From Candidatus Gastranaerophilales bacterium (lineage in GTDB: Bacteria > Cyanobacteriota > Vampirovibrionia > Gastranaerophilales > Gastranaerophilaceae), in contig CALVBB010000005.1 in assembly GCA_944325705.1 (NCBI GenBank), forward strand, positions 41,103-105,102: DNA of 64,000 nt, given 5' to 3'. Positions 34,309 through 42,917 of the stretch are shown piece after piece (position 1 is the stretch's first letter; each line of letters begins with the position of its first letter). The translations under genes and the position numbers were made by a program. The notes below the pieces were generated by a model. It did no database searches. It had not been told where the DNA came from and saw only the letters and a list, made by a program, of their open reading frames with translations.

Positions 34309-34360
34309 AAAAAACATTTTACCACATAAAACCTGACGCCGGCAATAATTTAACAGAACA

Positions 34361-34398
34361 AAATACCCGCAGCATTGTTTCGGGGCTGCGGATATTTA
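34361..34398 (-). terminator. Terminator after the aquaporin gene
   Basis: AATA(C)CCGCAGC pairs with GCTGCGGATATT. On the minus strand it follows the aquaporin stop by about 18 bases and ends in TATTTTGTT. Confidence 0.7.
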
Positions 34399-34415
34399 TA
34401 TCTTTTTTAAAAAAC

Positions 34416-35054
34416 TTACCTGCAGTTAACGGCTTTGTAAGTAACACCTGCAGCCAATCCTGCAAGCAGATTTACAAGAATTGTTACAAGTGCAATCTTC
34501 AAACAGCAGATAGTGTGCATAACAATACAGGAAATTGCAACTGCGGGATTAAATGCAGCAACACAAATTCCGCCTACGGCAAAAACACCGGTCATTACAG
34601 TTGAACCTATAGCCAGCCCGTAATAAGAATTTCCCTCGACCTCTCTTGATGTAGCTGTCAGAAGAACAACATAGCAGAGCGCAAACGTAAAAATGAATTC
34701 CCCCGTAATGAGCGCCGGCATACTAAAAAGCATAGTTGAAGCATCCGGTACCTCTCCCGCAAGATAATTCACTACAAAAGCCGCAACGATTCCGCCGAGA
34801 ATCTGTGACAGCGCATAAGGCACCCACTGATAAGCAGGCAGTGCTCCCCTTACAACTGCGGCCAAAGATACTGCAGGGTTGTAGTGTCCGCCGGAGATAA
34901 ACCCTCCGGCATAAACCATAACCATCAGCACCGCCCCGATTGCAACCGCCGGAATTACCCCCGGCACCCCTATTCTGGTAACCGCTCCTATTGTAAAAAC
35001 AAGAAAAAATGTTCCGATAAATTCTACAAGGTATTTTCTAAAATTTTCGTTCAT
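34416..35054 (-). CDS. Aquaporin (MIP family channel)
   Basis: 212 residues with six membrane helices and both pore motifs: HYNPAVSLA (first half) and FNPAVAIS (second half), each in the NPA form. ALITGEFIFTF opens the second repeat. The residue after the second NPA is Val rather than Arg, so the usual aromatic/arginine filter is changed and the channel may be wider or less water-selective. The start is the second ATG of AAGGAGAGCATGATG, giving normal Shine-Dalgarno spacing. The gene is monocistronic. Confidence 0.9.
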   Translation of the reverse strand: MNENFRKYLVEFIGTFFLVFTIGAVTRIGVPGVIPAVAIGAVLMVMVYAGGFISGGHYNPAVSLAAVVRGALPAYQWVPYALSQILGGIVAAFVVNYLAGEVPDASTMLFSMPALITGEFIFTFALCYVVLLTATSREVEGNSYYGLAIGSTVMTGVFAVGGICVAAFNPAVAISCIVMHTICCLKIALVTILVNLLAGLAAGVTYKAVNCR

Positions 35055-35167
35055 CATGCTCTCCTTTTGCAAAATGTTCCACCCAGTAAAATCAGAATAT
35101 TTTATAAATCAAATTTGAACATCCGACAGCAGGGTAATCTGTTTAAATTTGCACAGGAATGTTCCGG

Positions 35168-35333
35168 ATGCGTCCTGATGAAAATTATATACAAGTTTAA
35201 ACCAAACAATATCAAAATTGTCACCCTGAACTGGTTTCAGGGTCTCGGAGTGTAAAGATGCTGAAATAAGTTCAGCATGACAATATTACGCACATTTAGT
35301 GTAAACTTGTATATAATTCACGTCAGGACGCAT
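35168..35333. repeat. MITE-like palindromic element, copy B
   Basis: The outer 32 bases on each side are inverted repeats matching in 28 of 32 positions (ATGCGTCCTGA....AATTATATACAAGTTTA and its complement), enclosing about 100 bp. Inside are a hairpin ACCCTGAACTGGTTTCAGGGT (35221-35241) and a second one, ATGCTGAAATAAGTTCAGCAT (35258-35279). The inner ends TATACAAGTTTA/TTTAGTGTAAACTTGTATA match the element at 2484. The 35055-35368 gap has no gene. Confidence 0.65.
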
Positions 35334-35356
35334 TTGCTGCCGGAGAATTTTTCGGC

Positions 35357-35362
35357 TATAAT
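35357..35362 (+). promoter_or_regulatory. -10 box of pgeF
   Basis: A perfect TATAAT, six bases before the ATG at 35369, with TTGCTG at 17-bp spacing. No ribosome-binding site, so it is predicted to be leaderless. Confidence 0.55.
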
Positions 35363-35368
35363 ATCTCT

Positions 35369-36142
35369 ATGTTTTATTTTGATTACATAAACGGGAAGAA
35401 AATTTTAAAATCTGATTTTATAAACGGGAGTGCAGAAGCTTTTTTTACAACAAGAGAAACCGTTATTAAAACTAAAGAACCCGGGATGAACGGGCTCGTC
35501 GAAGAAAATAAAAACTTAATCTGTGATTTTCTGAAAATAAAAAGAGAAAACCTGGTTTCGCCATGCCAGACACACACCTCTCATATTGAAATTACTCAGG
35601 CCGGAAAATCAGAATATACTGATACAGACGGACTTATTTTAAATAACACGGAACAGGCTGTATTTTTAAACTTTGCAGACTGTACGCCTGTTATTTTATA
35701 CGACAGAAAACAAAATCTCGGCGCGGTAATTCATGCCGGCTGGCGCGGCACAGCAGAGAGAATTAGCGAAAAAGCAGTCCGGAAATTGAGGGAAGATTTT
35801 AATACAAAACCTGAAAATATTACGGCTCTGATAGGGCCTGCAATTTCCCTGTGCTGCTATAATGTCGGGGATGAAGTCTTTGAAAAACTTAAAGAAACCG
35901 TATCCGATTTTGAGAACCTCTACGAAATAAGAAATAACGAAAAATTTGTTGACCTTAAAAACATCAACGCCCGCCAGCTTAATGAGGCAGGAGTAACCGA
36001 AATTGATGTATGCCCTTACTGCACATCCTGCGATAATGACCTGTTTTTTTCCTATAGAAAAGAAAACGCAACCACAAACCGCCACAGCGCAGTGCTGAAA
36101 TTAAACACTTCCGCTCTTGCTGAAAGCAATAATTTATGCTAA
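35369..36142 (+). CDS. pgeF: Peptidoglycan editing factor / purine nucleoside phosphorylase (laccase-domain, YfiH/PgeF)
   Basis: 257 residues. The multicopper-oxidase-like YfiH fold is marked by the zinc site residues in PCQTHTSHIE, FADCTPVILYD, VIHAGWRGTA and IGPAISLCCYNVG, and DVCPYCTSCDNDLFFSYRKEN. Family members edit peptidoglycan precursors (removing misincorporated Ser from UDP-MurNAc-Ser) and can act as purine nucleoside phosphorylases. Placed 9 bases before a Mur ligase, in keeping with the cell-wall role. The -10 box lies six bases before the ATG. Confidence 0.93.
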   Translation: MFYFDYINGKKILKSDFINGSAEAFFTTRETVIKTKEPGMNGLVEENKNLICDFLKIKRENLVSPCQTHTSHIEITQAGKSEYTDTDGLILNNTEQAVFLNFADCTPVILYDRKQNLGAVIHAGWRGTAERISEKAVRKLREDFNTKPENITALIGPAISLCCYNVGDEVFEKLKETVSDFENLYEIRNNEKFVDLKNINARQLNEAGVTEIDVCPYCTSCDNDLFFSYRKENATTNRHSAVLKLNTSALAESNNLC

Positions 36143-36151
36143 ATTTATTAT

Positions 36152-37543
36152 ATGAAATTTTGGACTGAAGAAAAAATTAAAGAAGCAATATGCGATTGCA
36201 CGCTGCATAATTTTCCGCAAGGATGGACATCAAACGGGTTGAGAATCTGGCATACTGATTTTGTTGATGAGAGCATGGCGCTCGTTCGTGCAGGTCAGGA
36301 AAAACGGGGTATTCTTAAAGATAAACTCGACAGCGTTCTTGACAAAATTTCCGCAATCGTTACAACCGCGCCGGAAGAATTCTCACATTACGGCAAACCG
36401 GTTGTGGAACTTGAAGTTGACCCCGGTGATGCAATCTTAATGTTCGCAAAGTATATAAGAAAGTTCTTTAACGGAAAAGTTATAGATATTACAGGAAGTT
36501 CCGGAAAATCAACCACAACAAAAATGCTCTATGACCTCCTGAAAGACAGAGGCGCCAGCGCAAACCTCTGTCAGGCAAATACTTCATGGGGAATTTCATG
36601 GAATATGTCAAATTTCAATATTGAAGATAACTACTGGGTTATAGAAACATCACTCGGCGGCGGGATTGCAAGAAATTCAAAGATTACGCAGCCTGACTAT
36701 GCAATAATTACAAATGTTGCACCCGTTCACCTGAGAGAAGATCAGCAGCTTTCCGATATTGCACTTGAAAAAAGCAAAGTTTTCACTGCAATGGAGGAGG
36801 GCGATTATGCTATACTTTACAACGAAACTGCACACTATGATATTATTGAAAATGCCGCAAAAGCTAAAAAATTAAATATTATAACCTTCGGTAAAAAAGA
36901 TGCCGATATAAAAATTAACTGCGGCACTGAAAACTCCTTTGAAATTGAGGGCAAAACCTACAAACTTAACGATACCCCGACACCGGAACATATAATGCTC
37001 GATATGGCTGCCGCTCTTGCCGTTGTATATCTTGAGAAACTTGATATTGCAGAAGCGGTAGAAAAACTTACGCACTTCCAGAGCCTTGCAGGACGCGGTG
37101 AAGCGTTCAGCGGCAAAATTTCTCCGGACAAAACTATCCACGTTATTGATGAAGCTTACAACGCAAACCCGCTTTCCATGAAAGCTGCGCTTGAAGGGTT
37201 TAAAAAGATTATTGGCGACGCAAGTTCGGTTCTCATTATCGGCGACATGTCAGAAGGCGGCTCCGATACAAAAAAACAGCACCTTGAACTTGAAAAAACT
37301 ATCAGAGAAGTCAACCCATCAAGAATCCTCCTTTGCGGTCAGGAAGTAAAAGCTCTCTGGAATGTTTTGAAATTAGACTACCCGGGGGCATACTACGAAA
37401 AAGTTGAACTTCTTAATAAAGAACTTGCCGGCTGGCTGAAAAACGGCGATAATGTTTTTGTGAAAGCCTCACACTCAATAGGTTTATACAAACTCGTAAA
37501 CGTACTGAAAGCCTATATGAAAAAATATAATAAAGAGGGATAA
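36152..37543 (+). CDS. Mur ligase family protein (MurF-like)
   Basis: 463 residues. The central ATP-binding domain has GSSGKSTTTKML (P-loop), IETSLGGGIAR and ITNVAPVHLREDQ; the C-terminal domain has IDEAYNANPLSMKAALE and SVLIIGDMSEGGSDTKKQH. These are the closest to UDP-MurNAc-tripeptide:D-Ala-D-Ala ligase (MurF), but the N-terminal ~110 residues lack the usual MurF substrate domain start, so an amide ligase of another cell-envelope or amino-acid polymer pathway is possible. It follows pgeF by 9 bases and precedes a small exported protein by 2 bases, forming an operon. Confidence 0.85.
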   Translation: MKFWTEEKIKEAICDCTLHNFPQGWTSNGLRIWHTDFVDESMALVRAGQEKRGILKDKLDSVLDKISAIVTTAPEEFSHYGKPVVELEVDPGDAILMFAKYIRKFFNGKVIDITGSSGKSTTTKMLYDLLKDRGASANLCQANTSWGISWNMSNFNIEDNYWVIETSLGGGIARNSKITQPDYAIITNVAPVHLREDQQLSDIALEKSKVFTAMEEGDYAILYNETAHYDIIENAAKAKKLNIITFGKKDADIKINCGTENSFEIEGKTYKLNDTPTPEHIMLDMAAALAVVYLEKLDIAEAVEKLTHFQSLAGRGEAFSGKISPDKTIHVIDEAYNANPLSMKAALEGFKKIIGDASSVLIIGDMSEGGSDTKKQHLELEKTIREVNPSRILLCGQEVKALWNVLKLDYPGAYYEKVELLNKELAGWLKNGDNVFVKASHSIGLYKLVNVLKAYMKKYNKEG

Positions 37544-37545
37544 GT

Positions 37546-37974
37546 ATGAAAAAAGTATTTATAATAATATGTTTAATGGTATTTGCAGCGCCTGTTTTTG
37601 CGGAAGGCAGCACCCATCTGGAAGCTGTTAAATATATGAACCAGTCACAGGGATTTTCAGGCTTCAACCGTTCTCTGCCTAAGACCGAAAATCTGGAAAA
37701 ATTTGAACAGCCGACAGAAGTTAAAAAATCCGGTGAAAAACAGTACGACTATTACGGCTATGAAATAGAAGAAAAAAGCGATGAGGTGCCTGTAAAAAAA
37801 GTTATAAAAACCAGAGATACAAGCAAAGGTACAGTATCACAAAACACAGATAAATCAGCACCTATGACTTATGACAATTTCCCGAAATTCTACGACAACA
37901 ACAATATGATGCAAAACAGCATGCAGGGAATTATGCCGGGTATGATGCCGGGGCTTGGCACAGGAATGTATTAA
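37546..37974 (+). CDS. Small exported protein, function unknown
   Basis: 142 residues with a clear signal peptide (MKKVFIIICLMVFAAPVFAE). The mature part is hydrophilic and low-complexity: a Lys/Glu/Tyr-rich section (KQYDYYGYEIEEKSDEVPVK) and a Met/Gly/Asn-rich tail (NNNMMQNSMQGIMPGMMPG, ending GTGMY). There is no known domain and no cysteine in the mature part. A Shine-Dalgarno GAGGGATAAGT precedes the ATG, two bases after the Mur ligase stop, so it belongs to that operon. Possibly an envelope-associated unstructured protein. Confidence 0.75.
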   Translation: MKKVFIIICLMVFAAPVFAEGSTHLEAVKYMNQSQGFSGFNRSLPKTENLEKFEQPTEVKKSGEKQYDYYGYEIEEKSDEVPVKKVIKTRDTSKGTVSQNTDKSAPMTYDNFPKFYDNNNMMQNSMQGIMPGMMPGLGTGMY

Positions 37975-37982
37975 GGCTCTAA

Positions 37983-38099
37983 CTCTTTCAAATTAGCGCA
38001 GGTATTGCCATTGCCAGTCCCTTTACAGGCGCAGGAGCTGCAGCTTTATGTAAAGAAATGTTGTCCTTGTATCTTACCCGAAAATTTTCTTTATGTTAA
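37983..38099 (+). pseudogene. Gene fragment, hydrophobic C-terminal remnant
   Basis: The frame between TAA 37980-37982 and TAA 38097-38099 reads FQISAGIAIASPFTGAGAAA then LCKEMLSLYLTRKFSLC. It has no start codon. It resembles the end of a small membrane protein, so it is probably what is left of a deleted gene. Confidence 0.35.
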
Positions 38100-38110
38100 A
38101 GTTAAAGATA

Positions 38111-38371
38111 ATGATGAACACAATTTCCCCGATACAGCAGCCGGCGCAGGCAGTAAATTCAAAAAAATGGACGCTTCACAGGCATCTTGTTTGTGACACC
38201 GGATATGCAGCGCTCGGATTTGGAACGGTTTGCGGAATTACCGGAATGAAAAGGGTAAAATTTCCGCAAAAGATGAAGGTTCATAAAATTTCAGCATACC
38301 TTGCAGGCATAACATCATTCCTGCACTTCGGCTTTGTAAAAGGGCTGGATAAAAAATTGACAGTAAAATAA
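38111..38371 (+). CDS. Small hypothetical membrane-associated protein
   Basis: About 86 residues, MMNTISPIQQPAQAVNSKKW at the start, then two hydrophobic stretches (TGYAALGFGTVCGITGM and ISAYLAGITSFLHFGFV). No family is recognised. The start is uncertain: ATGATG at 38111 or an ATG at 38093 overlapping the fragment before it; neither has a strong Shine-Dalgarno. It is the last gene of the Mur-ligase transcript or a separate unit. Confidence 0.55.
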   Translation: MMNTISPIQQPAQAVNSKKWTLHRHLVCDTGYAALGFGTVCGITGMKRVKFPQKMKVHKISAYLAGITSFLHFGFVKGLDKKLTVK

Positions 38372-38524
38372 ATAGCCAACTCCTCTCTCTTTGTGATACA
38401 AAGGGAACCGCTGAGCTTAGCGAAGCACGTGACCCTGTATGCCTTGTGCTGATGGGAGAATTACTTAATGAACGTAGTGAATTAATAATTTTGGAGAGGG
38501 TTATTAAAACGAGGAAGAGATTAA

Positions 38525-40081
38525 ATGACCGAAGATATAAAAGCACAGGAAGAATGGCACCCGACGATAAACCCGTGGCTGATGGTTACACCGGTAATGC
38601 TTGCGATATTTATGTTCGTACTGGATGAAACAATCTCCAACGTAGCATTAACATACATTGCAGGCTCAATGTCCGTAAGTTTAAATGAATCCACCTGGGT
38701 TTTAACAAGTTACTTAATTGCAAGCGGTATTGCAATACCTCTTGTTTCCGCAGCATCCAAACTTTTCGGGCGCAAGAATTATTTTATGATATGTACGATA
38801 ATCTTTACTATATCATCATTTCTCTGTGCTATTTCACATTCTATGATAGAGATTGTACTTGCGAGATTTTTGCAGGGGCTCGGCGGAGGAGGTTTGTTAC
38901 CGCTCGGACAGTCCATAATGCTCGAGAGTTTCCCGAAAAAAGACCGCCCGAAATCAATGGCAATTTTTGGGATTGCAGTAATTTTTGCCCCTCTTATAGG
39001 GCCGGTTCTCGGCGGCTGGATTACGGAAAACTGGTCGTGGCCATGGATTTATTTAATAAATGTTCCGCTCGGATTTTTATGTGTTTTTCTGGCAAAGAAT
39101 TTATTACAGGAACCGCCTTACGCAAAAAAGCAAAAGAATGTCCATTTTGACTTTAAAGGAATGGCTTTTTTATCCGGCTGGCTGATTTGCCTGCAGATTG
39201 TACTGGACAAAGGTAATGATGCTGACTGGTTTGGCGCAGCATGGGTATGCTGGTTGACTACATTTTCTGTTATATTTGCAATTCTATTTTTTATCTCGCA
39301 GGCAAGGGGGAAAGAGCCGCTTATCAATCTAAGAGTATTAAAAGACCGTACATACTTTTTCGGAACGCTTGTTCAGGTAATTTTGATGGGAGTATTCCTT
39401 TCATCAGCCGCGTTATTACCTTCAATGCTCCAGAATTTGCTTGGCTACACTGCATATTTAAGCGGACTTTCAATGGGCTCGCGCGGTGTCGGAAGCTTTA
39501 TCGGGGTAGCGCTTTATCTTACTCTATCAAAAAAACTCGGCGACCGCCGGATAGTAATGATTGGCTTAACTCTTCTCGGATTTGGAAGTGTATTTTTCGG
39601 AATGATAAACTTGCAGATAAATTTGACGACAATTGCTTTGCCAAACATTTTATATGGATCAGGTCTATTTTTGGCGCTAACGCCGCTAATTCCGCTGTCA
39701 TTTTCAACAATTAAAAACGAACAGATGACAAACGCTACAGGGTTACAGAACCTCGTAAAAAACATAGGCGGCGCAATCGGAACCTCACTTGGCACGACAA
39801 TGGTCTCAAGGTTTTCACAGGTACACCAGAATATGCTGATTAATCATCTTCACGATACAAACAATGTTTTTGTTGACCGTGTGAACGCCCTGAGCGGAAC
39901 ATTTGCGTCGTTGACAGACACATTTACGGCACATTCAATGGCGCAGAGCCAGATTTATTCACAACTTGTGCAGCAGGCGCATTTATGGGCGTATATTGAT
40001 ACCTTCCGCTGGTTTGCGTTTGCAACATTTATGCTTATACCTATGCTTGTATTTATTAAAAAGCCGAAAACATTGCAATAA
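38525..40081 (+). CDS. emrB: DHA2-family multidrug efflux MFS transporter (EmrB/QacA type)
   Basis: 518 residues with 14 predicted membrane helices, the DHA2 layout. Motif D1 reads FMFVLDETISNVALTYI, with the membrane Asp of helix 1, motif B is ARFLQGLGGGGLLPLGQS, and motif C is PLIGPVLGGWI. It expels lipophilic drugs with protons. EmrA and TolC partners are not in the window, so it may act alone or with unlinked parts. Start at ATG 38525 after GAGGAAGAG. The 154 bp upstream hold a decayed palindromic repeat. Confidence 0.93.
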   Translation: MTEDIKAQEEWHPTINPWLMVTPVMLAIFMFVLDETISNVALTYIAGSMSVSLNESTWVLTSYLIASGIAIPLVSAASKLFGRKNYFMICTIIFTISSFLCAISHSMIEIVLARFLQGLGGGGLLPLGQSIMLESFPKKDRPKSMAIFGIAVIFAPLIGPVLGGWITENWSWPWIYLINVPLGFLCVFLAKNLLQEPPYAKKQKNVHFDFKGMAFLSGWLICLQIVLDKGNDADWFGAAWVCWLTTFSVIFAILFFISQARGKEPLINLRVLKDRTYFFGTLVQVILMGVFLSSAALLPSMLQNLLGYTAYLSGLSMGSRGVGSFIGVALYLTLSKKLGDRRIVMIGLTLLGFGSVFFGMINLQINLTTIALPNILYGSGLFLALTPLIPLSFSTIKNEQMTNATGLQNLVKNIGGAIGTSLGTTMVSRFSQVHQNMLINHLHDTNNVFVDRVNALSGTFASLTDTFTAHSMAQSQIYSQLVQQAHLWAYIDTFRWFAFATFMLIPMLVFIKKPKTLQ

Positions 40082-40166
40082 AAGCTCTATCCGGAGCAAT
40101 CCAGACTTTTTAAAGTGAGTGGTTCTACAATAATAAGTCCCATCACAAGAGGTACCGCATCTTTAG

Positions 40167-40331
40167 TTACTGTTTCAAATTTTTCAGCGCGTAATCAATG
40201 CACTGTACGATAAATTCATTACGGCTAATATCAGTCTGCAAAGAAAGTTCATCAACCTTTTTCAGCATATCAACATCCAGTCGTATGCTTATAACTGTCT
40301 TTTCCTGCTTTATAGGTCTAAATTCGTTCAT
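40167..40331 (-). CDS. Small ribbon-helix-helix DNA-binding protein
   Basis: 54 residues from the ATG at 40331, which has an AGGGA Shine-Dalgarno (a TTG further up at 40358 is less likely). The sequence KTVISIRLDVDMLKKVDELS, then ISRNEFIVQCIDYALKNL, has the strand-helix-helix pattern of Arc/CopG repressors, with the DNA-contacting strand VISIRLD. It is divergent from the prepilin gene at 40450 and may regulate it, as the XRE gene may the prepilin at 5057. Confidence 0.8.
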   Translation of the reverse strand: MNEFRPIKQEKTVISIRLDVDMLKKVDELSLQTDISRNEFIVQCIDYALKNLKQ

Positions 40332-40449
40332 AAAATCCCTGTAAATAATTGTATTCAAATTCAGATTAATAAGATATATTTAAAAATACACTACAAAATG
40401 TATTTACTTTATGAATACAAAATATTATTTTATTAATAAAGGAGGAAAA

Positions 40450-41133
40450 ATGACTAAGAACGCTTTTACTTTAGCAGAGGTTTTAATAACTCTCGGAATA
40501 ATTGGTGTAGTATCAGCAATGACGCTGCCGGCACTGGTTAACCGTACGCAGGGAAAGGAACTCGAGGCTAAACTGCAGAAAACATATTCTGTTTTACAAC
40601 AGGCAAAGCAGCGGATGGATCTGGATTACGGAATGACAGTCACACCTCAGACACACAATACCACAACAAAATTTTTGCCGGAATTTGCCAAATACTTTAG
40701 CAAATATGTAAATTGCGGAGAAAACAATTGTGACGTTTTTGAAAGAGATAGTGAAGGCAAGCTGACCTCTAAACATTACAAAGCATACAATATGAAAACG
40801 ATTGCCAACGCTGACTGGTTTGACAACGGACTTTATATGATGACTGACGGGATGTTTTTAATGTCTAATGATGCTTATGGTACTAACGGTATTGTTCTGA
40901 CCGTTGATATTAACGGCATAAACAAAAAACCTGACGCCTGGGGGCATGATGTTTTCTCATTTAATATTAGAAATGACGGGAAAGTTCTGCCTATGGGAGC
41001 TGATGGTACAATGTATCCGCTCAGTGAGTATCCGGACTACTGCAGCCCGACATCCACAAACACTTATAACGGCATATCTTGCGCATACAAAGCGCTCACG
41101 GATAAAGATTACTTCAAAAACCTGCCGAAATAA
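40450..41133 (+). CDS. Type IV prepilin-like protein (pseudopilin)
   Basis: 227 residues from the ATG at 40450, which follows a perfect GGAGG; the frame is open 13 codons further. Short leader MTKNA, then FTLAEVLITLGIIGVVSAMT with Glu5. The exported domain includes CGENNC and a C-terminal section GHDVFSFNIRNDGKVLPMG...CAYKAL...DYFKNLPK that matches the prepilin at 5057. The two proteins are paralogs with different middles. No assembly machinery is close by. Confidence 0.88.
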   Translation: MTKNAFTLAEVLITLGIIGVVSAMTLPALVNRTQGKELEAKLQKTYSVLQQAKQRMDLDYGMTVTPQTHNTTTKFLPEFAKYFSKYVNCGENNCDVFERDSEGKLTSKHYKAYNMKTIANADWFDNGLYMMTDGMFLMSNDAYGTNGIVLTVDINGINKKPDAWGHDVFSFNIRNDGKVLPMGADGTMYPLSEYPDYCSPTSTNTYNGISCAYKALTDKDYFKNLPK

Positions 41134-41159
41134 TGATTTCATGTTATTATAGATAAAAA

Positions 41160-41185
41160 GGCGCGCCGCTTAAAAGCGGCGCGCC
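41160..41185 (+). promoter_or_regulatory. GC-rich hairpin in the adenine deaminase leader
   Basis: GGCGCGCCGCTT...AAGCGGCGCGCC is a perfect 12-bp, nearly all-GC stem, ending 13 bases before the ade ATG and 24 bases after the prepilin stop. No T run follows, so it is not a plain terminator. It is the most GC-rich structure in the window. The ribosome-binding region GGAAAGAAG lies right after it. Confidence 0.5.
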
Positions 41186-41198
41186 GGAAAGAAGAAAC

Positions 41199-42917
41199 AT
41201 GAATAACATCGAAAAAATCATAAAAGTAAGCAAGGGGGAAGAGCCGGCGGATTTGGTATTAAAAAACGCACTGCTTGTGAATGTTTTATCAGAAGAAATT
41301 TACGAAACCGATATTGCAATTATTGGTGATAAGATTGCGGGGATTTCAGAAGGTTACAGCGGGAGAGAAGAAATCGACCTCAAAGGGGCTTATGTCACTC
41401 CTTCTTTCATTGACGGTCATGTGCACCTGGAAAGTTCCATGCTTATGCCGTCGGAGTTTGCAAAACTCGTTCTGCCGTCCGGCACCACAACCGTAATCGC
41501 CGACCCGCACGAAATTTCTAATGTCATGGGGCTTCAGGGGATAAGCTTTATGAGAGAAGCCACAAAAAATCTTCCTCTTGATGTTTTTATGATGCTTCCA
41601 TCCTGTGTTCCTGCAACAGATTTGGAAACCTCCGGAGTTGATTTAAACAGCTACGATTTAGCGCTTTTGATTGACGCCCCATGGGTTCTTGGGATTGCGG
41701 AGATGATGAATTTCCCGGGGGTAATTAATTGCGACAAAAGCGTTTTAAGTAAAATTCAGCTCGGGCTTGATAAAAACAAACGCATAGACGGACACGCCCC
41801 GAATTTAGGAGGGAAAAATCTTGATGCTTATATTGCCTCGGGTGTGGCTTCAGACCATGAATGCACCACTCCTGAAGAAGCAATAGAAAAACTCCGGCTC
41901 GGAATGTATTTGATGATTCGGGAAGCCACCGGCGCAAGGGATTTGGAACCATTGATTCCGGTATTAAAAAAATATAATACCCGCAAATGTATGTTTGTAA
42001 CAGATGACCGCCACCCGAAACATCTCGGGAAACACATCTCAAGAATGGTTAAAAAAGCCGTCCGACTCGGAGTTAACCCGATTAAGGCAGTCCAGATGGC
42101 AAGCCTCAATACGGCAGAATATTTTAAATTATACGACAGAGGTGCAATAGCTCCGGGTTATAAGGCCGATATTGCGATTTTTGATAATCTTGAAACTTTT
42201 GAGCCAAAAATGGTTTTCAAAAACGGGAAACTTGTTGCAAAAGACGGAAAAATTACCGTTGATATGACAGAACTTAAACCACCTGCCTTGAGAGGTTCCG
42301 TTAACATAAAATATTTGTACAAGGAAGATTTTCAAATAAAAATTTCTGCTGGCAAAAATAAAATAAAGGTTATAAACGTTATCCCGCAGCAGTTAATCAC
42401 AAAGCTTTCACTTGAACCTGTAAAATCAGAAAACGGGTTTGCAGTATCGGATACGGGAAATGATATACTAAAAATTGCCGTCCTGGAGCGTCACAAGGCA
42501 ACTGGAAACATCGGACTCGGGTTTGTGAAAGGCTTCGGGCTGAAATCAGGCGCAATCGCATCAACTGTTGCCCACGACAGCCACAATATGATAGTAATCG
42601 GTACAAACGATGAAGATATGTTTTATGCAGCAATCGAACTTGAAAAATCACAGGGCGGAAAGATTATTGTTGAAAACGGGAAAACTCTGGCACACCTGCC
42701 ATTACCTATTGCCGGATTAATGTCTGATAAACCTGCGGCTGAAGTTATGGAAAAGATTGCAGAACTTGAAAACGCCGCACGCAAAATCGGCTGCAAAATT
42801 GCGGATCCTTTCATGAGTATGGCATTTCTGTCACTTTCGGTAATCCCTGAAATAAAAATTACGGATAAAGGGCTTATTGATGTGAATAAGTTTGAAGTAA
42901 CGGAACTGTTTGCATAA
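41199..42917 (+). CDS. ade: Adenine deaminase
   Basis: 572 residues. Converts adenine to hypoxanthine and ammonia in purine salvage. Amidohydrolase-fold signatures are all present: the metal site DGHVHLESSML, the TTTVIADPHEISNV block, GHAPNLGGKNLDAYI with the bridging His, SDHECTTPEEA and VTDDRHPKHL. The C-terminal adenine deaminase domain contains HDSHNMIVIGTNDEDM. It lies behind a GC-rich leader hairpin. The gene is monocistronic. A 227-bp gap follows with a GGATTGGTAAATCC palindrome near 43114 and no gene. Confidence 0.96.
   Translation: MNNIEKIIKVSKGEEPADLVLKNALLVNVLSEEIYETDIAIIGDKIAGISEGYSGREEIDLKGAYVTPSFIDGHVHLESSMLMPSEFAKLVLPSGTTTVIADPHEISNVMGLQGISFMREATKNLPLDVFMMLPSCVPATDLETSGVDLNSYDLALLIDAPWVLGIAEMMNFPGVINCDKSVLSKIQLGLDKNKRIDGHAPNLGGKNLDAYIASGVASDHECTTPEEAIEKLRLGMYLMIREATGARDLEPLIPVLKKYNTRKCMFVTDDRHPKHLGKHISRMVKKAVRLGVNPIKAVQMASLNTAEYFKLYDRGAIAPGYKADIAIFDNLETFEPKMVFKNGKLVAKDGKITVDMTELKPPALRGSVNIKYLYKEDFQIKISAGKNKIKVINVIPQQLITKLSLEPVKSENGFAVSDTGNDILKIAVLERHKATGNIGLGFVKGFGLKSGAIASTVAHDSHNMIVIGTNDEDMFYAAIELEKSQGGKIIVENGKTLAHLPLPIAGLMSDKPAAEVMEKIAELENAARKIGCKIADPFMSMAFLSLSVIPEIKITDKGLIDVNKFEVTELFA

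Noticed and set aside
36152..37543. Firm call of murF
   Set aside because: The ATP-binding and C-terminal domains fit MurF, but the N-terminal substrate domain does not look typical, so only the family is given.
38380..38520. Small gene in the gap before the emrB-type transporter
   Set aside because: The stretch holds CTCTTTGT/ACAAAG and other palindromic bits like the intergenic repeats; no frame with a ribosome-binding site was found.
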